From Kitasatospora atroaurantiaca (lineage in GTDB: Bacteria > Actinomycetota > Actinomycetes > Streptomycetales > Streptomycetaceae), in the NCBI RefSeq assembly GCF_007828955.1, contig NZ_VIVR01000001.1, positions 1,612,001 through 1,676,000 on the forward strand: a stretch of 64,000 bases of DNA. The letters are read 5' to 3'. The stretch's first letter is position 1. Each line of letters opens with the position of its first letter. The position numbers were made by a program, and so were the translations under genes. The notes under the pieces were generated by a model. It saw only the letters and a program-made list of their open reading frames with translations. It made no database searches and was not told the origin of the DNA. Below are positions 1 through 7,463 of this stretch, piece after piece.

Positions 1-575
1 TCGCCGCCGGCGGCTGGGAGCCGCTCTTCCTGGCCCGCAGCGGCGGGCCGCTGTTCGCCGCACCGGGCCGGCTCTCGTACATCGCGCCGCTGGAGGACAC
101 CCCCGAGGCCTGGGAGGTCTGCGACGAGCGGGTGACCGCGGAGGCGGAGTACGTGCTGGGCAGGAGCGACGACGACCCGCAGGCCTCCTTCGTCTACCTG
201 GGAGCCGTGGACGAGACCGCGCACTTCCTGGGCTGCGGCGAGGAGTACCGTCGGGCGGTCGAGGCCGCCGACCGGCGCCTGGGCCGGCTGCTGGCCGCCG
301 TCGCCGACCGCCCCGGACAGGAGTGGACCGTCATCGTGGTCACCGACCACGGGCACCTCGACCAGGGCGGCCACGGCGGGCGTACGGAGCTGGAGCGCAC
401 CGCCTGGATCGCGGCGAGCGGGCCCGGCATCACCCCGGGCGCGCCCGTGGCCCCGCTCCACCACACCGACGTCGCCGCCCACGTCTACGCGGCCCTGGAG
501 ATCACCCCCGACCCCCACTGGACACTCGACGGCCGCCCCTTCACCCCGGCCGCCGAACCCGCCCTGGTGGGCTAG
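1..575 (+). CDS. Alkaline phosphatase/phosphodiesterase family protein, C-terminal part
   Basis: The reading frame is open from base 3 to the TAG at 573-575, so the start codon lies before the window and about 190 residues are visible. The segment VTDHGHLDQGGHGG is the Asp-His/His metal-ligand signature near the C-terminus of the alkaline phosphatase/nucleotide pyrophosphatase (type I phosphodiesterase) superfamily, which hydrolyses phosphoesters with two zinc ions. The following residues (WIAASGPGITPG) fit the same fold. The substrate cannot be read from this fragment. A palindromic repeat at 620-722 lies downstream and may terminate transcription. Confidence 0.8.
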   Translation, partial: AAGGWEPLFLARSGGPLFAAPGRLSYIAPLEDTPEAWEVCDERVTAEAEYVLGRSDDDPQASFVYLGAVDETAHFLGCGEEYRRAVEAADRRLGRLLAAVADRPGQEWTVIVVTDHGHLDQGGHGGRTELERTAWIAASGPGITPGAPVAPLHHTDVAAHVYAALEITPDPHWTLDGRPFTPAAEPALVG

Positions 576-619
576 GCCCTCCGGCAGATCATGGGCACGA
601 CGTCAGCCATGCACTCTCC

Positions 620-722
620 AGGGGCGCGTGGGGGCACCTCCCGGCCGAAGGCTGGGGGAGAACTGCGCGAGCAACCGCCCACTTCGGTCACGCTTCGATC
701 GCGCAGGTCCAGCGCCGCACCT
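620..722. repeat. Streptomycete intergenic palindromic repeat with a second repeat inserted in its left arm
   Basis: The left arm begins AGGGGCGCG at 620-628 and resumes as GAACTGCGCGAG at about 660-671. A degraded right arm, TCGCGCAGGTCC followed by AGCGCCGCACCT, lies at 699-722. Between the halves of the left arm, at 629-660, sits a different GC-rich hairpin (TGGGGGCACCTCCC, then a short loop, then CTGGGGGAG). The undisturbed form of the outer element is seen at 13998-14073 and 56743-56819. The element lies between the convergent phosphatase-like gene and the metallo-hydrolase gene, so it could act as a two-way terminator. Confidence 0.7.
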
Positions 723-761
723 GAGGCATCGCACAGGTACCGTCCAAGGAGAGCTCCGGCG

Positions 762-1406
762 CTACCGGCCCAGGTCGAGCTGCTCGCCCGCGGCCGGCTG
801 GCTGAACTCGGCGCCCGTACCCGGACCGCCCTCACCCAGCAGCCGGCCGTGCACCAGCTGGCCGGCCTCGCTCAGCACGGCCTCGTGGACCGCAACGGCG
901 CGCCGCGGCCTGACCTCGCGGACGTAGTCGATCAGCTCCGAGACCTTGGCCCACGGGGCGGCGATCGGCAGCAGCAGCGTCTCCACGGGGTGCGGGGGCA
1001 GGGTGAGCGCGTCGCCCGGATGGAAGAGCTTCCCGCCCAGCAGGAAGCCGATGTTGCCGACCCGGGGGATCTCGGGATGGATGACGGCGTGCCATTCGCC
1101 GTGGACGCTCACCTCGAGCCCGTTGATGTCGAAGGCGTCGCCCTCGCCCACCACCGTCACCCGGGCGCCGAGGCCGTCCAGCTGCCCGGCCACCGAGCGG
1201 TTGGCCCAGATCCGCAGACCGGGATCGGCCTCGGCGGCCGCGCGCAGCCTGTCCTCCACGAAGTGGTCGAAGTGCTCATGGGTGATCAGCACGGCGTCGG
1301 CGCCGTCCAGGGCATCGGCCGAGGTGAACACCCCGGGGTCGATCACGACGGTGGCGTCGGCGTGCTCGACACGTACGCAGGCATGTCCGAACTTGGTGAG
1401 TCGCAT
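762..1406 (-). CDS. MBL-fold metallo-hydrolase
   Basis: This 214-residue protein begins MRLTKFGHACVRV and carries THEHFDH, the HxHxDH zinc motif of metallo-beta-lactamase-fold hydrolases, near residue 50. Further possible ligands lie in HGEWHAVIH and HPGDAL. It belongs to the small UlaG/RomA-like group with unknown natural substrate, and no signal peptide is visible. The frame stays open upstream to 1712, but the ATG at 1406 gives the family-typical start and lies just outside the divergent promoter shared with a MarR regulator at 1464. Control by that regulator is likely by inference. Confidence 0.85.
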   Translation of the reverse strand: MRLTKFGHACVRVEHADATVVIDPGVFTSADALDGADAVLITHEHFDHFVEDRLRAAAEADPGLRIWANRSVAGQLDGLGARVTVVGEGDAFDINGLEVSVHGEWHAVIHPEIPRVGNIGFLLGGKLFHPGDALTLPPHPVETLLLPIAAPWAKVSELIDYVREVRPRRAVAVHEAVLSEAGQLVHGRLLGEGGPGTGAEFSQPAAGEQLDLGR

Positions 1407-1419
1407 ACCCGGAACACTA

Positions 1420-1443
1420 CAGCAAGGCTGTACAGTTTTGCTG
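1420..1443. promoter_or_regulatory. Probable MarR operator between divergent genes
   Basis: The 57-bp gap between the divergent starts holds a 24-bp inverted repeat centred at 1431.5: CAGCAA, two unmatched bases, CTGTACAG, two unmatched bases, TTGCTG. Twenty of the 24 positions are self-complementary. Size and placement suit a MarR dimer, so the 1464 regulator probably represses itself and the MBL hydrolase from here. No promoter hexamers could be assigned with confidence. Confidence 0.65.
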
Positions 1444-1463
1444 GAGAAACACCGGGTACGCTG

Positions 1464-1886
1464 ATGCCCATGGAGACCGTCGACCCACTGGAACTCGCCG
1501 CCGAGCTGCGCCTCGCCATCGGCACCCTGGTACGCCGGCTGCGGGTGGACGACGAGCTGCCGCAGAACCAGGCCGCCGTACTCGGCTGGCTGGTCCGCGA
1601 GGGCCCGCGCACCACCAGCGAGCTGGCTGCTCTGCAGCGCGTCCGCCACCAGTCGATGGCCCGTACGGTGTCGCTGCTCACCGAAGCCGGGCTGGTCGAG
1701 CAGCAGCGGCACGCCACCGACGGCCGCAAGCTGCTGGTCGCCGCCACGGGGACCGGCATCGCCGCACTCCAGGCACAGCGAAGCCGCCGCGAAGGAAGCA
1801 TCGCGGCGGCCATCTCGGAACGTCTCACCCCGCAGGAGCAGCGTCAGCTACGGGACGGCGTCGCCCTGCTACGGCGGCTGGCCTGA
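1464..1886 (+). CDS. MarR-family transcriptional regulator
   Basis: This 140-residue protein starts MPMETVDPLELAAELRLAIG. A second ATG at 1470 would shorten it by two residues. The middle reads TTSELAALQRVRHQSMARTV (winged-helix recognition helices, about residues 50-75), followed by the wing LVEQQRHATDGRKLLVAATG. This matches MarR regulators, which usually repress a neighbouring gene until a small phenolic or oxidant ligand binds. The gene is divergent from the MBL hydrolase and has a symmetric operator immediately upstream. The effector is unknown. Confidence 0.88.
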   Translation: MPMETVDPLELAAELRLAIGTLVRRLRVDDELPQNQAAVLGWLVREGPRTTSELAALQRVRHQSMARTVSLLTEAGLVEQQRHATDGRKLLVAATGTGIAALQAQRSRREGSIAAAISERLTPQEQRQLRDGVALLRRLA

Positions 1887-1969
1887 GCCGGACGGGTGAA
1901 CGGGCCATGCCCTCCCGGTCGCGCGAGCGTTGAGCAGAGCGTTCCGCATCGCCCTCGAAGGGAATCCCC

Positions 1970-2137
1970 GTGACCACCGTCCGCAAGGCCCTGACCGCCC
2001 GTAACGGCCTGCTCCTCGCCGCCGCCGTGTGCGGCCTGATGTTCGGCACGGCCGGCAGCGCCGCTGCCACCTGCAGCGCGCTGGACGTCGTCGGCGGGCT
2101 GGCGCCCGGGTTCGGGAACTCCTGCGTCAGCCGCTGA
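1970..2137 (+). CDS. Small secreted peptide, function unknown
   Basis: This is a 55-codon reading frame with a GTG start at 1970 and a well-placed Shine-Dalgarno-like GAAGGGAA just upstream. The product has a basic N-terminus (MTTVRKALTARNG), a hydrophobic segment of about 18 residues and an Ala-Xaa-Ala-type cleavage area (GSAAA), leaving a mature part of about 20 residues with two cysteines (CSALDVV and NSCVSR). One internal disulfide in an exported peptide is plausible. Its 3' end overlaps the 3' end of the convergent MMPL gene by 11 bp. I do not recognise a family; it lacks the chaplin pattern. Confidence 0.55.
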   Translation: MTTVRKALTARNGLLLAAAVCGLMFGTAGSAAATCSALDVVGGLAPGFGNSCVSR

Positions 2138-4394
2138 CGGCCGCCAGCTCCCGGACCTGCTCCTGGCCCCGGCCCCGGCCGTGCTCCTCGCCCAGCTCGT
2201 GGTCCAGGTCGGCCCGCGGAGCCGGAACGGTCGCGGTGACCGGGATCGGCGGCAGCTCCACGTGCTCGCTCAGCCCGAACCGCTGGTGCAGTCGGCGCAG
2301 CGGCGCCGGCGCCCACCAGTTGAAGTCACCGAAGAGCGTCATCGCGGCCGGAACCAGCAGACACCGTACGAGCGTGGCGTCCACCGCCACCGCGACGGCC
2401 AGCGCGATCCCCATCTGCTTGACCATCAGCATGTCCCCGGCGGCGAATCCGGCGAAGACGATCACCATCAGCAGGGCCGCCGAGGTGATGATCCGACCGC
2501 TGCGTTGGAGCCCCAGCTCCACGGAGCGGGCGGAGCTGTACCCCTGGTCCCGTAGCTCCTTGATCCGCGAGAGCAGGAAGACCTCGTAGTCCATCGAGAG
2601 GCCGAAGGCGAAGGCGAAGACCAGCACCGGGATGAAGGTCTCCAGGCCGCCGTTCGGGCTGAACCCGAGGAACCCGCTGAACCAGCCGTCCTGGAAGACC
2701 AGCGTCAGGGCGCCCAGTGAGGCGCCGAGCGAGAGCAGGTTCATCAGCAGGGCCTTGACCGGCATCACCACCGAGCCGGTCATCAGGAAGAGCAGCAGCA
2801 GCGTGCCCGCGGCGACCAGGCCGAGTGCCCAGGGGCCGCGGCTCATGAGTTCCTGCTTGAAGTCGACCACGGAGGCCGCCCCGCCGGTCACCTCGGTCTT
2901 CAGGCCGCCGCGGTCCGCGCGCAGCTCGTCGACCACCGTCTTCGCGCGGTCGCCCTGCGGATCGCCGTCCACCAGGACGTCGATGGTGCTGACCTGGTCG
3001 CTCACCGGGGTGACCGCCCGGACGCCGCTGACGCCCGGCAGCTTGGCCACCACGGAGTCCGCGTACGACTGCGCCGCACCCTGGCCGGCCTGGACCACCA
3101 CGGTGATCGGCGCGGCCGCGGCCTGCGGGAACCGCTGATCGACGGTGTCCGCCACCTGCCGTCCGGCCGAGGTGGCCGGCAGCACGGAGGCGCCGGAGTC
3201 ACGCATCTGGGCGCCCGCGAACGGAGCCCCGGCCGCCACCAGCAGCGCGGTGCAGACCAGCGCGACCGGCACCGCCCGCTTACGGACCCGGCGTACCGTT
3301 CGGGCGAAGAAGCCCTCGTCCGGGACGGGCGCGGTGGGCGCTTTGATCCGGCGTCCGGCGAAGCCGAGCAGCGCGGGAACCAGGGTCAGCGCGGCCGCGA
3401 CCGCGATCACCACGACGCTCACCCCGGCCGCCGCGACGGCGCGCAGGACGGGGCTGGTGAAGACGAAGAGACCGGAGAGGGCGACCGCCACGGTCAGCCC
3501 GGAGAAGGCGACCGTACGGCCTGCGGTGGCGGCGGTGCGCTCGACGGCTGCAGCGATGTCGGCGCCGTGGCCGCGTTCCTCGCGGAAGCGGTTGACCATC
3601 AGCAGCGCGTAGTCGATGGAGAGCCCGAGGCCCAGCACGGTCGCGATCGGCAGCACGCTGGTGTCGATGTCCATGATCTGGCTGAAGCCGAACATGGCCA
3701 GCAGGGCCCCGCCGACCGAGGCGACCGCCCCGATCACCGGCAGGCTGGCGGCCGCCAGGCCGCCGAAGACCAGCACCATCACGATCAGGGTCAGCGGCAG
3801 CGTGACGATCTCGCCGAAGCGGGTGTCCTTCTCGGTCTGGTCCTTGACCTCCTGCTGGAGCACGAGGTCGCCGCCGACGGTGACGTGGGCGCCGTCGGCG
3901 TGGATGGACTCGAGGCGCTGGGTGACGGCGTCGAGCTGCGCGCCGGTGCTGTCGGTCGCCATCCGGACCGAGACCAGGCTCGCGTTGCCGTCGGTGGCGC
4001 GCAGGGACGAACCCGCGCTGTAGGTGTCGGCGGCGGAGACGACTCCGGGAAGCTTGGCGATCTCCGCGGTCGCCTCGGTGACCGCGGCCTTCACGCCCTG
4101 GCCGTCGACCGGTGCGCCGTCCACCAGGGCGGTGACGCTGCCCTTGGCCGGGTCCGCGGCCGCGACGACGGCGGTGCCCTTGGCCGCCTCGGAGGTGCCC
4201 GCCGAGGTGCCGGCGACGGTGCCCTCGAAGACCCGCCCGCCGATCAGCACGCCCACGGCCAGGACCGCCACCCAGAACCCCAGCACCCAGCGCCGATGCC
4301 GGAAGCAGAACCGCCCGAGGGCTGCGAGCCGCCCGTCGACCTTGCGGTCGGCGGGCGCATGGGACTCGGCGGTCACTGCGGGGGTTCGGCGCAT
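2127..4394 (-). CDS. MMPL/RND-family membrane exporter
   Basis: This 755-residue integral membrane protein has the duplicated RND layout: a first membrane segment (WVLGFWVAVLAVGVLIGG), an extracytoplasmic domain of about 150 residues, a block of about five helices, then the same again. The motif SIDYALLMVNRFREER in the first half and SMDYEVFLLSRIKE in the second are the conserved Asp-Tyr signatures of MMPL transporters, which use the proton gradient to export lipids, pigments or drugs. The ATG at 4394 follows closely on a likely promoter region. The cargo cannot be inferred. A palindrome at 4489-4506 may control it. Confidence 0.88.
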   Translation of the reverse strand: MRRTPAVTAESHAPADRKVDGRLAALGRFCFRHRRWVLGFWVAVLAVGVLIGGRVFEGTVAGTSAGTSEAAKGTAVVAAADPAKGSVTALVDGAPVDGQGVKAAVTEATAEIAKLPGVVSAADTYSAGSSLRATDGNASLVSVRMATDSTGAQLDAVTQRLESIHADGAHVTVGGDLVLQQEVKDQTEKDTRFGEIVTLPLTLIVMVLVFGGLAAASLPVIGAVASVGGALLAMFGFSQIMDIDTSVLPIATVLGLGLSIDYALLMVNRFREERGHGADIAAAVERTAATAGRTVAFSGLTVAVALSGLFVFTSPVLRAVAAAGVSVVVIAVAAALTLVPALLGFAGRRIKAPTAPVPDEGFFARTVRRVRKRAVPVALVCTALLVAAGAPFAGAQMRDSGASVLPATSAGRQVADTVDQRFPQAAAAPITVVVQAGQGAAQSYADSVVAKLPGVSGVRAVTPVSDQVSTIDVLVDGDPQGDRAKTVVDELRADRGGLKTEVTGGAASVVDFKQELMSRGPWALGLVAAGTLLLLFLMTGSVVMPVKALLMNLLSLGASLGALTLVFQDGWFSGFLGFSPNGGLETFIPVLVFAFAFGLSMDYEVFLLSRIKELRDQGYSSARSVELGLQRSGRIITSAALLMVIVFAGFAAGDMLMVKQMGIALAVAVAVDATLVRCLLVPAAMTLFGDFNWWAPAPLRRLHQRFGLSEHVELPPIPVTATVPAPRADLDHELGEEHGRGRGQEQVRELAAVSG

Positions 4395-4488
4395 ATACCG
4401 GGTGCCTTACGTGGGGGGCCGGATGGGGGCCCAATCGGGCAACTCATCCCAAGGTATGCGCTAGGCCCTAAAAGGCCCATAGCATTCG

Positions 4489-4506
4489 TGTGAGCGCCAT
4501 CTCACA
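4489..4506. promoter_or_regulatory. Palindrome upstream of the MMPL gene
   Basis: TGTGAG, six bases, CTCACA: a perfect 6+6 inverted repeat about 95 bp upstream of the MMPL start codon and just past the rpsA terminator. It resembles Crp-type half-sites, but the TGTGA to TCACA gap is eight, not the six typical of actinobacterial Crp/GlxR sites. It could instead bind a TetR- or GntR-type repressor. Confidence 0.35.
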
Positions 4507-4543
4507 AAACTTCCTTCACATAAAAGACACATAAGCAGCAAAA

Positions 4544-4581
4544 CAGTGGGCCCCACCCGGTTACCCGGATGGGGCCCACTG
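4544..4581 (-). terminator. rpsA rho-independent terminator
   Basis: A 12-bp perfect stem (CAGTGGGCCCCA at 4544-4555, complement at 4570-4581) with inner CCGG pairing. Read on the minus strand it is followed by TTTTGCTGCTTATG, so it terminates rpsA, whose stop codon lies about 45 bp upstream. Confidence 0.85.
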
Positions 4582-4627
4582 CCTGACAAGCTCTCAACCG
4601 ATCAGCGCGAACGCCTCACAGCTGGGT

Positions 4628-6118
4628 TCAGCTCTGGCCACCGGCCAGCTTCTCGCGCAGCGCGGCGAGCGCCTCGTCCGAAGCGAGAGCGCCGGAGCCC
4701 TCGTCGCTGCTGGAGGAGTACGAGCCACCGGCGGCGGCGGCAACAGCGTCGCCACCCTCGGCAGCGGCCTCGGCGTCGGCCTCACGGCTCTTGATGACCT
4801 GAGCCTGGTGCTGCTCGAAGCGGGCCTGCGCCTCGGCGTACTGGCGCTCCCACTCCTCACGCTGCTTCTCGAAGCCGGGCAGCCAGTCGTTCGCCTCGGG
4901 GTCGAAGCCCTCCGGGTAGATGTAGTTGCCGGCGTCGTCGTACGAGGCAGCCATGCCGTACAGGGTCGGGTCGAACTCGACCTCGGCCGGGTTGGCACCC
5001 AGGGCCTCGTTGGCCTGCTTCAGCGAGAGGCTGATGCGGCGACGCTCGAGGTCGATGTCGATGACCTTGACGAAGATCTCGTCGCCGACCTGGACGACCT
5101 GCTCCGGGATCTCCACGTGGCGCTCGGCCAGCTCGGAGATGTGGACCAGACCCTCGATGCCCTCGTCCACGCGGACGAACGCACCGAACGGAACCAGCTT
5201 GGTGACCTTACCCGGGACGACCTGGCCGATCTGGTGCGTACGGGCGAACTGCTGCCACGGGTCCTCCTGGGTCGCCTTCAGCGACAGGGAGACGCGCTCG
5301 CGGTCCATGTCAACGTCGAGAACCTCGACGGTGACCTCCTGGCCGACCTCGACAACCTCGGACGGGTGGTCGATGTGCTTCCAGGACAGCTCGGAGACGT
5401 GAACGAGACCGTCGACGCCGCCCAGGTCCACGAAGGCACCGAAGTTGACGATCGAGGAGACGACGCCGGAGCGCACCTGGCCCTTCTGCAGGGTGGTGAG
5501 GAAGGTCTGGCGGACCTCGCTCTGGGTCTGCTCCAGCCAGGCACGGCGGGACAGGACCACGTTGTTGCGGTTCTTGTCCAGCTCGATGATCTTGGCCTCG
5601 AGCTCCTTGCCCACGTAGGGCTGGAGGTCGCGGACGCGGCGCATCTCGACGAGCGACGCCGGGAGGAAGCCACGGAGGCCGATGTCGAGGATGAGACCAC
5701 CCTTGACGACCTCGATGACGGTACCGGTGACGATCCCGTCCTCTTCCTTGATCTTCTCGATCGTGCCCCAGGCACGCTCGTACTGAGCGCGCTTCTTGGA
5801 CAGGATCAGACGACCCTCCTTGTCCTCCTTCTGGAGAACCAGGGCCTCGATGTTGTCGCCAACGGAGACAACCTCGTGGGGGTCGACGTCGTGCTTGATC
5901 GAGAGCTCGCGAGACGGGATGACACCCTCGGTCTTGTAACCGATGTCGAGGAGCACCTCGTCACGGTCGACCTTCACGATGACGCCCTCAACGATGTCGC
6001 CATCGTTGAAGTACTTGATGGTCTCGTCAATGGCGGCGAGGAAAGCCTCGGCATCGCCGATGTCGTTGACCGCAACCTGCGGGGTGGTGCTGACAGAGGT
6101 GTCGGTGGGGCTCGTCAT
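4628..6118 (-). CDS. rpsA: 30S ribosomal protein S1
   Basis: This 496-residue protein has four S1/OB RNA-binding domains, at about residues 38-105, 122-190, 208-277 and 293-362. The last two carry GAFVDLGGVDGLVHVSEL and GAFVRVDEGIEGLVHISEL, the canonical S1 signature. Four domains rather than the six of Escherichia coli is normal for actinobacteria. The tail is alanine/acid-rich with a serine run. It helps mRNA engage the 30S subunit. A strong vegetative promoter lies about 210 bp upstream, giving an unusually long leader. It is adjacent to polA in the conserved actinobacterial order. ATG at 6118 is the only sensible start. Confidence 0.97.
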   Translation of the reverse strand: MTSPTDTSVSTTPQVAVNDIGDAEAFLAAIDETIKYFNDGDIVEGVIVKVDRDEVLLDIGYKTEGVIPSRELSIKHDVDPHEVVSVGDNIEALVLQKEDKEGRLILSKKRAQYERAWGTIEKIKEEDGIVTGTVIEVVKGGLILDIGLRGFLPASLVEMRRVRDLQPYVGKELEAKIIELDKNRNNVVLSRRAWLEQTQSEVRQTFLTTLQKGQVRSGVVSSIVNFGAFVDLGGVDGLVHVSELSWKHIDHPSEVVEVGQEVTVEVLDVDMDRERVSLSLKATQEDPWQQFARTHQIGQVVPGKVTKLVPFGAFVRVDEGIEGLVHISELAERHVEIPEQVVQVGDEIFVKVIDIDLERRRISLSLKQANEALGANPAEVEFDPTLYGMAASYDDAGNYIYPEGFDPEANDWLPGFEKQREEWERQYAEAQARFEQHQAQVIKSREADAEAAAEGGDAVAAAAGGSYSSSSDEGSGALASDEALAALREKLAGGQS

Positions 6119-6319
6119 TAGGAAAAGGGCTCCGGTACGGACATGAAGTCGTAGGTAATGCCACGCGGAGGGCCCGTATCGCTCCCACCGAAAGCCGGAC
6201 AGCCAAGAGCACGGCCCACCAAAACCTGATCAACAGGGGGTGTCCGTCTTGCGACCGTGGGGTCTTCGACAGATGCGAGCGCGACCTGCTCCGTCCGAGG
6301 CGCGCAGGCCCGCAGCGCA
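6119..6319 (-). other. rpsA 5' leader
   Basis: From the predicted transcription start near 6319 to the ATG at 6118 there are about 200 nt with no convincing reading frame on the minus strand. Long leaders before S1 genes often serve autogenous translational control by S1, but I could not fold this one reliably. Confidence 0.4.
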
Positions 6320-6325
6320 ACTTGT

Positions 6326-6354
6326 AGCATACGGGGACAGCCGGGCACGGTCAA
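6326..6354 (-). promoter_or_regulatory. Vegetative (HrdB-type) promoter of rpsA
   Basis: On the minus strand TTGACC (6349-6354), a 17-bp spacer and TATGCT (6326-6331) form an almost consensus sigma-70 promoter reading into rpsA. It is the best-matching promoter in the window and suits a highly expressed ribosomal protein gene. Confidence 0.85.
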
Positions 6355-6564
6355 CGCCGGAGGGGGCGAGACGGTGGAGACCGGGATGGATCAGGCCATA
6401 TCCTCCGATTGCGCACCTCGCACCCGTGATCGTCGGGTGCGGGGTTGGCAGCCACAGGGGCCCGTTCCCCGGATGCCACCGCCGGGAGCCACCCCTTTTG
6501 ACAGGGCCGGTTCACGACAGCAGCGCTTCCGCAGCCACCACCCTACGCGACGGGCTCTATCACC
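6355..6564. other. Intergenic region between the rpsA promoter and the methyltransferase gene
   Basis: No gene is visible. It contains a 7-bp hairpin (CGCACCC at 6419-6425, complement at 6435-6441) and an isolated TTGACA at 6498-6503 without a matching -10 at normal spacing. The methyltransferase promoter must lie here or in the rpsA divergent region, but I cannot place it. Confidence 0.4.
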
Positions 6565-7461
6565 TTGGCCACCACCCCCTTCGACCTGCCCGACTCTTTT
6601 GATCCGGAGGAGGTCTCCGGATCACGAGCGGACTCCGCCCCGGGAGAGGACTCCGCTCCGGGTGAGGACGACGACGCCGTCCGGCGCGAGGCCGCGCCCG
6701 AGGAGAGCAGCCGGGCTTCGCGGCACTGGTGGGACCGCAACGCGGACGAGTACCAGGACGAGCACGGCGAGTTCCTCGGCGACGACCGCTTCACCTGGTG
6801 CCCCGAGGGCCTGGACGAGGCCGAGGCGCACCTGCTGGGCGAGGTCAAGGGCCTGAGCGTGCTGGAGATCGGCGCCGGCGCGGCGCAGTGCTCGCGCTGG
6901 CTGGCCGCGCAGGGGGCCAGGCCGGTGGCGCTGGACATCTCGTTCCGGCAGCTCCAGCACTCGCGGCGGATCGACCTCGGGCGCGGGGCCGAGCCGGTGG
7001 CGGTGGTGCAGGCCGACGCCGCCGTGCTGCCGTTCGCGGACGGCGCCTTCGACCTGGCCTGCTCGGCGTACGGCGCGGTGCCGTTCAGCGCGGACACCGC
7101 CGCCCTGATGCGCGAGGTGCACCGGGTGCTGCGGCCGGGGGCGCGCTGGGTCTTCTCGGTCACCCACCCGATCCGCTGGGCCTTCCCCGACGAGCCCGGG
7201 GTGGAGGGGCTGACGGCGACCGCCTCCTACTTCGACCGCACGCCGTACGTGGAACAGGACGAGCACGGGCAGGCGACGTACGTCGAGCACCACCGGACCA
7301 TCGGCGACCGCGTACGGGAGCTGACGGCGGCCGGGTTCCAGCTGCTGGACCTGGTGGAGCCGGAGTGGCCCGAGGGCCTTGAGCAGGAGTGGGGCGGCTG
7401 GTCGCCGCTGCGCGGCCGGCTGATCCCCGGGACGGCGATCTTCGTGGCGCGCCGGGGCTGA
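6565..7461 (+). CDS. Class I SAM-dependent methyltransferase
   Basis: This 298-residue protein has a SAM-binding motif I, VLEIGAGAAQ, at about residues 99-108, followed by the acidic loop LDIS and a motif near VQADAAVLPFADGAFDLACS, the classic Methyltransf_11 order. The first 50 residues are an acidic, low-complexity tail. The start is TTG at 6565: the frame has no ATG or GTG upstream before an in-frame TGA at 6499. A clear ribosome site is missing. hrpB begins two bases after its stop, so the two are probably co-transcribed. The methyl acceptor is unknown. Confidence 0.82.
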   Translation: MATTPFDLPDSFDPEEVSGSRADSAPGEDSAPGEDDDAVRREAAPEESSRASRHWWDRNADEYQDEHGEFLGDDRFTWCPEGLDEAEAHLLGEVKGLSVLEIGAGAAQCSRWLAAQGARPVALDISFRQLQHSRRIDLGRGAEPVAVVQADAAVLPFADGAFDLACSAYGAVPFSADTAALMREVHRVLRPGARWVFSVTHPIRWAFPDEPGVEGLTATASYFDRTPYVEQDEHGQATYVEHHRTIGDRVRELTAAGFQLLDLVEPEWPEGLEQEWGGWSPLRGRLIPGTAIFVARRG

Positions 7462-7463
7462 CG

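Noticed and set aside
591..1463. Long upstream extension of the MarR frame
   Set aside because: It runs antisense through the MBL hydrolase gene and the operator; the real start is at 1464.
4489..4506. Crp/GlxR binding site
   Set aside because: The half-sites TGTGA/TCACA are eight bases apart instead of six, so it is recorded only as an unassigned palindrome.
4808..6121. 437-codon plus-strand frame opposite rpsA
   Set aside because: Shadow of rpsA; repeated LDDL/DVE patterns come from the complement of S1-domain codons.
6118..6354. 78-codon minus-strand frame in the rpsA leader
   Set aside because: It would start upstream of the -10 element, within the promoter, so it cannot be translated from that transcript.
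6498..6503. TTGACA as -35 box of the methyltransferase gene
   Set aside because: No acceptable -10 hexamer at 16-19 bp.
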